A DNA stretch of 6,349 bases from JAYPWI01 sp038135065 (GTDB lineage: Bacteria; Actinomycetota; Acidimicrobiia; Acidimicrobiales; Poriferisodalaceae). Of this stretch, positions 1 through 5,350 are shown piece after piece; position 1 is the stretch's first letter, and each line of letters begins with the position of its first letter. The notes beneath the pieces were generated by a model. It saw only the letters and a list, made by a program, of their open reading frames with translations. It searched no databases and was not told where the DNA came from. The stretch spans positions 1 to 6,349 of the forward strand of contig JAYPWI010000069.1 in NCBI GenBank assembly GCA_038135065.1, written 5' to 3'. The position numbers were made by a program, and so were the translations under genes.

Positions 1-337
<337 letters not shown>

Positions 338-383
338 CCGATACTCAGTTTCGAGAACACAAACTCGTGCATCTCTTCAGTTC

Positions 384-429
384 GATGTCGCAATGCGGTG
401 CCGGCCGTCAGGCTCGCCCCGCATGCATC
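384..429 (+). other. Stem-loop in the 23S-5S spacer, possible processing stem
   Basis: The spacer between 23S and 5S (about 338-433) carries no tRNA gene. It can form an imperfect hairpin: GATG 384-387 pairs with CATC 426-429, and ATGCGG 393-398 pairs with CCGCAT 419-424. The two are separated by an internal loop of 5 nt against 1 nt and cap a 20-nt GC-rich loop. rRNA spacers often hold RNase III or RNase E/J processing structures, so a role in releasing pre-5S is a reasonable inference. The stem is modest and could be chance in GC-rich DNA. Confidence 0.35.
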
Positions 430-433
430 AGAT

Positions 434-551
<118 letters not shown>

Positions 552-559
552 TTTCTCTC

Positions 560-599
560 ACCGGCCCCGCTGTTCGTCAGCGGGGCCGGTTCGTTTTTC
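560..599 (+). terminator. Intrinsic terminator of the rRNA operon
   Basis: A perfect 12-bp GC-rich stem, CCGGCCCCGCTG (561-572) against CAGCGGGGCCGG (578-589), extends to 13 bp with A560-T590 and has the 5-nt loop TTCGT. A T-rich tail with five consecutive T follows (591-599). Its position 9 nt after 5S shows that it ends rRNA transcription and insulates the downstream gene. Confidence 0.93.
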
Positions 600-651
600 A
601 GGTCGACGATGCCGGGGACGTGCGGGCTGCCGGGTCAGCGCCACTGAGCGG

Positions 652-657
652 TACCAT
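652..657 (+). promoter_or_regulatory. Candidate -10 box for a leaderless TPR gene
   Basis: TACCAT fits the actinobacterial TANNNT -10 pattern. Exactly 7 nt separate it from the ATG at 665, which would place the transcription start on or next to that A. No Shine-Dalgarno sequence precedes the ATG (the upstream bases are CATCACCTCC), which agrees with a leaderless mRNA. No clear -35 hexamer is seen around 629-634. A single hexamer match is weak evidence on its own; the spacing is what supports it. Confidence 0.45.
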
Positions 658-664
658 CACCTCC

Positions 665-2053
665 ATGACCGAGAGCCCCAGCGGCCCGACGGGCCGCTCT
701 GGTGGCGCCGGGCGCCCCAGCAACAGAAGATCTCAGGGCTCGGGCAAGGCGGGCGACTCTCGGGGTGGGTCCCGTTCAGGCGGACGCGGGAGTGCCTCTG
801 GTGGTCGAGGGGATGCTCGTGGGCGCTCCGGCAGTGGTGGCACTGGATCACGCAATGGCGGCAGGTCCGGTGGCAGCGAGCGAGGTAGCGGGAGCGGGCA
901 GCGGGGCCGTGAGCCTCAGAGGCGGGGCAGCGGTGGTGGTGACGGGCGGCCGTCGGGTGCGTCGCGTTCCGCGAGGACGGGCGGCCCGGGTGATCGTGCT
1001 GGGAGGGGCCGCGACTCGGGCCCCAGCAACGGACGGGGTTCCGACGGGGGGCCTGGTACCGGTGTGGGGGATCGAGATGGCCGTGGTGGGCCACGACGGG
1101 GTGGTCGGGCAGGCGCTCCCCCCCAATCGGGCTCCGGACGCGGTTCCCGTGGCGGCGGGGCTGGGCGCGCTGGGTCGGGGCGGGGATCGTCGCGTGACGA
1201 CGAACGCGGGCCCCGGAGCAAAGAACTCCCCGAGCGCTCCTTCCAAGGGGCGAGAGGAGAGCGGTGGGGCGGGGTCGCTCGACGCGGAGCCCACAACGCC
1301 CACGTTGCGGAGCGCGGGTGGGGGCGTGACCTCGACCCTGGGTCGCCGCCTGAGCACGACGTGCCGAGGTGGGAACGAGAGGCTGCGCCGGCTGGGCGTC
1401 GAGCATCGCGGTCCCGGGAAGTGCAGTTGGAGCTGCCGGTTCTCGACGACGGAGACCTGCGGGGCTTGAACGAAGAGCAACGTGATCGCCTGCGTCGCCG
1501 GCTCAGGGAGGCGGGCGAGGCCTATCTCGCTGAGCGGTTCGGGGAAGCGGAGAAGGTGCTGACGCCTCTGGTGAAACGCCATCCCGGGGTTCCGGAAGTA
1601 CAGGAGTTGTGGGGGCTCACCCTGTACCGGTTGGGTCGGTGGAAAGCAGCGCTGGCCGCCTTGGCGATGTACCACGACCTTACGGGGGAGGTCGAGCAGT
1701 TCCCGGTGATGGCAGATTGCCATCGGGCCCTCGGTCAGGTCGGCGAGGTGCGCCGGTTGTGGGACGAATTGCGGCACGCCGGTCCCACTGGTCCGGTGAT
1801 GGTCGAGGGTCGGATCGTCATGGCGAGCGCGATGGCCGACGGCGACGACCTAGCCGGCGCGATTCGTCTGCTCGAGCAGGGCCCGGTGCGTACGCGACAG
1901 CCGCGCGACCACCATCTGCGCCTGTGGTACGTCCTCGCCGATCTCTACGAACGGGCTGGAGATCGCCAGCGCGCCCGACGAGGATTCGAACGCATCGCCC
2001 AGGTCGATGGCAGTTACGTGGACATCGAGGATCGCCTCGACGCCCTGGCCTGA
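665..2053 (+). CDS. TPR-like protein with Gly/Arg/Ser-rich disordered N-terminus
   Basis: The protein has 462 residues from ATG 665. Residues about 4-190 are dominated by Gly, Arg and Ser with many RG and several RGG steps, with no predicted fold by eye. Residues 190-250 are a charged linker. Residues about 265-450 are helical with TPR-like spacing: an AYLAERFGEAEKVL helix at 286-299, a WGLTLYRLGRWKAALAAL pair near 316-333, and a last repeat, LWYVLADLYERAGDRQRA, near 420-437. No signal peptide or membrane segment is seen, so it is probably cytoplasmic. TPR domains bind proteins, and RG-rich tails often bind RNA; binding of RNA or ribosomes here is inference only. From memory, actinobacteria carry a TPR protein near tlyA (Rv1691 in M. 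tuberculosis), and this may be its relative, although its neighbours here differ. Start choice: ATG 665 suits a leaderless transcript. An in-frame GTG at 620 adds 15 residues, and a GTG at 1421 would give only the TPR part. The function is unknown. Confidence 0.85.
   Translation: MTESPSGPTGRSGGAGRPSNRRSQGSGKAGDSRGGSRSGGRGSASGGRGDARGRSGSGGTGSRNGGRSGGSERGSGSGQRGREPQRRGSGGGDGRPSGASRSARTGGPGDRAGRGRDSGPSNGRGSDGGPGTGVGDRDGRGGPRRGGRAGAPPQSGSGRGSRGGGAGRAGSGRGSSRDDERGPRSKELPERSFQGARGERWGGVARRGAHNAHVAERGWGRDLDPGSPPEHDVPRWEREAAPAGRRASRSREVQLELPVLDDGDLRGLNEEQRDRLRRRLREAGEAYLAERFGEAEKVLTPLVKRHPGVPEVQELWGLTLYRLGRWKAALAALAMYHDLTGEVEQFPVMADCHRALGQVGEVRRLWDELRHAGPTGPVMVEGRIVMASAMADGDDLAGAIRLLEQGPVRTRQPRDHHLRLWYVLADLYERAGDRQRARRGFERIAQVDGSYVDIEDRLDALA
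1157..1185 (+). other. Potential G-quadruplex motif inside the TPR gene
   Basis: The coding strand carries G-runs at 1157-1160, 1163-1165, 1172-1174, 1177-1180 and 1182-1185, separated by loops of 2, 6, 2 and 1 nt. This meets the canonical pattern of four runs of three or more G with loops of 1-7. Because it is on the coding strand, it could fold in the mRNA as well as in single-stranded DNA. It encodes the Gly/Arg-rich segment, so it may simply be a by-product of GGN codons. Confidence 0.5.
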
Positions 2054-2096
2054 GGCCTCGCCGAGTCTCGGGGACCCGATGATGGCGCTGCCCTGG

Positions 2097-2117
2097 CCGC
2101 CGCAAGCGGCGGGTTGT
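2097..2117 (+). terminator. Weak terminator-like hairpin after the TPR gene
   Basis: CCGCCGC (2097-2103) and GCGGCGG (2106-2112) are perfect inverted repeats two bases apart, folding as a 6-bp stem with a CAAG tetraloop. The hairpin lies 44 nt past the stop codon. Only a poor T-rich stretch (GTTGT) follows, so termination is possible but not well supported. Confidence 0.35.
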
Positions 2118-2149
2118 GCTCATCTGTACCGGTTGCCCCCTGCGCCGAA

Positions 2150-2155
2150 TATGCT
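2150..2155 (+). promoter_or_regulatory. Candidate -10 box for the aldolase gene
   Basis: TATGCT is a good TANNNT match in the intergenic region before fbaB. It would start transcription near 2162 and give a leader of about 110 nt. No convincing -35 element is at the right distance: TTGCCC at 2133-2138 is too close (11-bp spacer). In 219 nt of sequence a chance match is quite possible. Confidence 0.3.
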
Positions 2156-2160
2156 CATAG

Positions 2161-2189
2161 GGCGTCGCTGTCCGTCGGCGGCGGACGCC
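2161..2189 (+). other. Hairpin in the presumed fbaB leader
   Basis: GGCG 2161-2164 pairs with CGCC 2186-2189 and TCCG 2171-2174 pairs with CGGA 2182-2185, forming a bulged hairpin with a TCGGCGG loop. Alternative pairings are GGCGTC with GACGCC, or GTCCG with CGGAC. It would lie at the very 5' end of the transcript if the TATGCT box is used. It matches no riboswitch class that I recognise. Confidence 0.25.
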
Positions 2190-2256
2190 TGCCTCGGAAC
2201 GGTAGGTAGCACCCCCACCAATGACATCGGTCCCGCTCGTGTGCGGGCCTGGGGCC

Positions 2257-2264
2257 GGGAAGGA
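2257..2264 (+). promoter_or_regulatory. Ribosome binding site of fbaB
   Basis: GGGAAGGA lies 8 nt before the GTG at 2273. It supports this GTG start, which also matches the N-terminus of E. coli FbaB. Confidence 0.7.
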
Positions 2265-2272
2265 TTCCAGTC

Positions 2273-3331
2273 GTGAGCGTCGACGTCGAGGGCCTCCTCG
2301 GAGACCAGGCAGCCCATCTCCTCGAGCACAAGTGCGAGACCATCAGCAGTGACCTGCTGCAGCTGCCCGGCCCCAACTTCGTGAGCGAGGTGATGGCCCA
2401 GTCGGATCGGTCGCCGCAGGTGATGCGCAACATGCAGGCCCTCCTCGACAGCGGCCGACTCGGCGGCTCGGGGTATGTGTCCATCCTCCCCGTCGACCAG
2501 GGCATCGAGCACAGCGGTGCTGCCAGCTTTGCTCCGAATCCCATCTACTTCGACCCCAAGAACATCGTCGAGTTGGCCATCGAAGGCGGCTGCAACGCAG
2601 TGGCCACCACGTTCGGTGTCCTCGGCTCGGTAAGCCGTTCCTACGCTCACCGGATCCCCTTCATCGTCAAGCTGAACCACAACGAGCTCTTGACCTATCC
2701 GGCTACCTACGACCAGATCATGTTCGGTTCGGTCCAGCAGGCCTATGACCTCGGCGCCGCGGGTGTCGGGGCGACCATCTACTTCGGATCAGAGGAGAGT
2801 GGACGTCAGATCCAGGAAGTCGCTGCTGCGTTCGAAGAGGCCCACCAACTCGGGATGTTCACCGTCCTGTGGTGCTACCTGCGCAACAGCCACATCAACG
2901 TGGATGGACAGGACAACCATGTGGCGGCTGATGCGACGGGGCAGGCCAACCACATCGGCGTCACGATCGAGGCGGACATCATCAAGCAGAAGTTGCCCGA
3001 GAACAACGGGGCCTTCAACATGGTGAGCGGCTTCGGCAAGACGCACAAGGACGTCTACGACAAGTTGACCAGTGACCACCCGATCGACCTGTGCCGCTGG
3101 CAAGTCGCCAACTGTTACATGGGTCGGGCCGGTCTCATCAACAGCGGTGGGGCGAGTTCGGGTGCCACCGACCTGGCCGAAGCGGTCATGACCGCCGTGG
3201 TGAACAAGCGTGCCGGAGGCCTCGGCCTCATCAGCGGCCGCAAGGCATTCCAGCGCCCGATGGGCGACGGGGTGGCGCTTCTCAACGCCATCCAGGACGT
3301 CTACCTCGATCCCGCGATCACGATTGCGTGA
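2273..3331 (+). CDS. fbaB: Class I fructose-1,6-bisphosphate aldolase (FbaB/DhnA type)
   Basis: This enzyme reversibly splits fructose-1,6-bisphosphate into dihydroxyacetone phosphate and glyceraldehyde-3-phosphate through a lysine Schiff base, in cytosolic glycolysis/gluconeogenesis. The protein has 352 residues, and E. coli FbaB has about 350 with near end-to-end similarity as I remember it. Shared blocks include ILPVDQGIEH (71-80, active-site Asp75), FDPKNIVELAIE, RIPFIVKLNHNE, GATIYFGSEES, and the C-terminal ANCYMGRAGLINSGG and KRAGGLGLISGRKAF. The likely Schiff-base lysine is Lys238 in EADIIKQK. A TIM-barrel fold is expected from the family. The GTG start is backed by a Shine-Dalgarno sequence 8 nt upstream and by the aligned N-terminus. 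Residues 246-258, between the catalytic lysine segment and DVYDKLTS, differ most from E. coli. No terminator is evident before korA 124 nt downstream, so partial cotranscription is possible. Confidence 0.96.
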   Translation: MSVDVEGLLGDQAAHLLEHKCETISSDLLQLPGPNFVSEVMAQSDRSPQVMRNMQALLDSGRLGGSGYVSILPVDQGIEHSGAASFAPNPIYFDPKNIVELAIEGGCNAVATTFGVLGSVSRSYAHRIPFIVKLNHNELLTYPATYDQIMFGSVQQAYDLGAAGVGATIYFGSEESGRQIQEVAAAFEEAHQLGMFTVLWCYLRNSHINVDGQDNHVAADATGQANHIGVTIEADIIKQKLPENNGAFNMVSGFGKTHKDVYDKLTSDHPIDLCRWQVANCYMGRAGLINSGGASSGATDLAEAVMTAVVNKRAGGLGLISGRKAFQRPMGDGVALLNAIQDVYLDPAITIA

Positions 3332-3376
3332 ACTCCTTGCCCCAACCCCTCGACATCCCGTCGTTTTCGGCCGATA

Positions 3377-3402
3377 CGGACTACGTTGAGGCGAGCAGTC
3401 CG
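3377..3402 (+). repeat. Inverted repeat upstream of korA, possible operator
   Basis: CGGACT at 3377-3382 and AGTCCG at 3397-3402 are perfect 6-bp inverted arms 14 nt apart. If the TAACCT box at 3416 is the -10, the arms lie at about -51 to -26, overlapping the -35 region, where a regulator could bind. It could also be an RNA hairpin after fbaB, but no T-tract follows. The arms are short, so chance is possible. Confidence 0.25.
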
Positions 3403-3415
3403 CTGTTTGCCCGTG

Positions 3416-3421
3416 TAACCT
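3416..3421 (+). promoter_or_regulatory. Candidate -10 box for korAB
   Basis: TAACCT fits TANNNT and would start transcription near 3428, leaving a leader of about 28 nt that contains the korA Shine-Dalgarno sequence. No recognisable -35 element is present at 16-18 bp. TACGTT at 3382-3387 is an alternative. The rest of the 124-nt gap shows no gene. Confidence 0.3.
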
Positions 3422-3445
3422 CTGACGCCGGATTGCCCGCACCCC

Positions 3446-3452
3446 AGGAGGG
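3446..3452 (+). promoter_or_regulatory. Strong ribosome binding site of korA
   Basis: AGGAGGG is a near-perfect anti-16S match ending 3 nt before the GTG at 3456. It decides that start, although the spacing is on the short side. Confidence 0.75.
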
Positions 3453-3455
3453 TCC

Positions 3456-5321
3456 GTGACCGATACCGCACCACGCGAGCTGCCCCTGCAAGAGCTCGAC
3501 GAGGTCATCATCCGATTCGCCGGTGACTCCGGCGATGGCATGCAGCTGACCGGTGACCAGTTCACCGCCATCTCGGCCGCACTCGGCAATGACCTGTCGA
3601 CCCTGCCCGAGTTCCCGGCCGAGATTCGTGCCCCACAGGGAACCCTGGCCGGGGTGTCAGCATTCCAGGTCCGCATCTCGGACTTCGACATCACGACACC
3701 TGGTGATGCTCCCACCGTCCTCGTGGCGATGAACCCGGCGGCCCTCAAGGCTCAGCTCGAGAACCTGGCCCAGGGTGGGGCGCTGCTGGTCAACACCGAC
3801 GCCTTCAACGAGCGCAACCTCGAGAAGGCCGGTTATACCTCTGACCCGCTCACCGACGGCACCCTCGACGACTATCGGGCGTACAAGGTGCCGATGAGTC
3901 AGCTCACTCGGGACGCAGTCGCCGTCCACGGGGTCAAGCCTCGTGATGCGGAGCGGTCGAAGAACTTCTTCGCTCTCGGGCTGCTCTCGTGGATGTACAC
4001 CCGCCCGGTCGAGCCGACCATGGAGTTCATCAACGAGAAGTTCCGTGGGCGCGAACAGGTGATTGCTGCTAACACGGCGGCGTTCAAGGCGGGCTACAAC
4101 TTCGGCGAGACAGCCGAGATGTTCGAGGCCCACTACACCGTCGCCCCGGCCGAGATGCCCCCTGGCGAATACACGAACATCAACGGGAACACCGCGCTCG
4201 CGTGGGGCTGCGTGGTGGCCGGCCAACTGGCCCGTCTCCCCGTGTTCCTCGGCTCATACCCCATCACCCCGGCGTCGGACATCCTCCACGAAATGTCGAC
4301 CAAGAAGAACTTCGGGGTCCGTACGTTCCAGGCCGAGGACGAGATCGCCGCTGCGGCATCCGCAGTGGGGGCCGCGTTCGGCGGTGCGTTGTCCTACACC
4401 ACGACATCTGGTCCGGGCGTCGCCCTCAAGGGCGAGACCATGGGCCTTGCAGTGAGCCTCGAGCTTCCGATGGTGATCATCGACATCCAGCGAGGTGGGC
4501 CCTCGACCGGCCTCCCCACCAAGCCAGAGCAGGCCGACCTCCTGATGGCCATGTACGGGCGCCACTCCGAGAGCCCGATGCCCATCGTGGCGGCCAAGAG
4601 CCCGGCACACTGCTTCGACGCGGCGATCGAGGCCAGCCGGATCGCCCTGAAGTATCGCACCCCGGTGATGCTGCTGTCCGACGGCTATCTGGCCAACAGT
4701 TCCGAGCCGTGGCTACTGCCCGACGTGTCGTCACTGCCCGATATCGGCGTCGAGTTCCACACCGGCTTCAACGGTACGAACGAGGACGGCGAAGGGATGT
4801 TCCTTCCGTATCTCCGGGACGAGAACCTGGCCCGACCCTGGGCGATTCCCGGGACGCCTGGGCTGATGCACCGCATCGGCGGCATCGAGAAGGAAGACGG
4901 CACGGGGAACATCTCCTACGAGCCGGGCAACCACCAGAAGATGATCGACCTGCGGAAAGCAAAGGTCGACGGCATCGATGTACCCGATGTCGAGATCAGT
5001 GGTGACGCTGACGCCGACCTGTGCATTCTGGGCTGGGGTTCCACATGGGGTGCCATCGACGCGGCGATCGGCCGCCTCTCCAAGGGTGGGCACAAGGCGG
5101 CCCACGTGCACCTGACCCATCTCAACCCTCTGCCTGCGAATCTCGGTGAGGTGCTGAGTCGGTTCGACAAGGTCATCTGTCCCGAGATGAACATGGGTCA
5201 GTTGGTCAAGATCGTGAGGGCTGAGTACCTCATCGACGTCAAGGGCGTCCACAAGATCAATGGTGTTCCGTTCACCACCGGCGAGATCGAAGCAGCCGCC
5301 CTCGAAGCCCTCGGGGCCTGA
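3456..5321 (+). CDS. korA: 2-oxoglutarate:ferredoxin oxidoreductase, fused gamma-alpha subunit
   Basis: This is the large subunit of a two-subunit 2-oxoacid:ferredoxin oxidoreductase. It converts 2-oxoglutarate and CoA to succinyl-CoA and CO2 with reduction of ferredoxin, in the cytosol. The protein has 621 residues, slightly shorter than mycobacterial KorA (about 650). Residues about 15-215 are the gamma domain, with VIIRFAGDSGDGMQLTG at 17-33. From about 240 comes the alpha (pyrimidine-binding) domain, with the family motif YPITP at 268-272, FQAEDEIAAAASAVGAA at 291-307, TTSGPG at 316-321, and RGGPSTGLPTKPEQADL starting at 346. The C-terminal domain has HLNPLP and CPEMNMGQL (575-583). The fusion order and the partner gene point to the KorAB type. 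2-Oxoglutarate is the best guess from family resemblance; pyruvate or other 2-oxoacids cannot be ruled out from sequence. The GTG start follows AGGAGGG, and korB begins 29 nt after the stop. In aerobic actinobacteria such enzymes can operate within the TCA cycle. Confidence 0.95.
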   Translation: MTDTAPRELPLQELDEVIIRFAGDSGDGMQLTGDQFTAISAALGNDLSTLPEFPAEIRAPQGTLAGVSAFQVRISDFDITTPGDAPTVLVAMNPAALKAQLENLAQGGALLVNTDAFNERNLEKAGYTSDPLTDGTLDDYRAYKVPMSQLTRDAVAVHGVKPRDAERSKNFFALGLLSWMYTRPVEPTMEFINEKFRGREQVIAANTAAFKAGYNFGETAEMFEAHYTVAPAEMPPGEYTNINGNTALAWGCVVAGQLARLPVFLGSYPITPASDILHEMSTKKNFGVRTFQAEDEIAAAASAVGAAFGGALSYTTTSGPGVALKGETMGLAVSLELPMVIIDIQRGGPSTGLPTKPEQADLLMAMYGRHSESPMPIVAAKSPAHCFDAAIEASRIALKYRTPVMLLSDGYLANSSEPWLLPDVSSLPDIGVEFHTGFNGTNEDGEGMFLPYLRDENLARPWAIPGTPGLMHRIGGIEKEDGTGNISYEPGNHQKMIDLRKAKVDGIDVPDVEISGDADADLCILGWGSTWGAIDAAIGRLSKGGHKAAHVHLTHLNPLPANLGEVLSRFDKVICPEMNMGQLVKIVRAEYLIDVKGVHKINGVPFTTGEIEAAALEALGA

Positions 5322-5338
5322 GCGGGCAACGCGACAAC

Positions 5339-5344
5339 AGGAGA
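5339..5344 (+). promoter_or_regulatory. Ribosome binding site of korB
   Basis: AGGAGA sits 6 nt before the ATG at 5351, in the 29-nt korA-korB gap. It fixes the korB start and supports an operon. Confidence 0.75.
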
Positions 5345-5350
5345 ACTGTC

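Noticed and set aside
338..433. Possible tRNA gene in the 23S-5S spacer
   Set aside because: No cloverleaf, T-loop (GGTTCGA-like) or acceptor pairing could be found.
665..1300. CRISPR array or tandem repeat in the G-rich region
   Set aside because: There are no evenly spaced identical repeats; only the protein composition is repetitive.
702..1469. A 255-codon + strand frame overlapping the disordered tail
   Set aside because: It shows no domain and ends before the TPR region. The overlapping frame runs continuously into a recognisable TPR fold, so this one is a GC-bias shadow.
848..1777. A 309-codon open frame on the - strand opposite the TPR gene, with further - strand frames at 657-1406 and 916-1296
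   Set aside because: The Pro/Arg/Ala-rich composition is what the reverse of a Gly/Arg-rich GC-biased gene gives. The frame also crosses the well-supported TPR region and shows no recognisable domain.
2789..3748. A 319-codon - strand frame across fbaB and korA
   Set aside because: It lies antisense to two confidently identified enzymes and has no recognisable motif.
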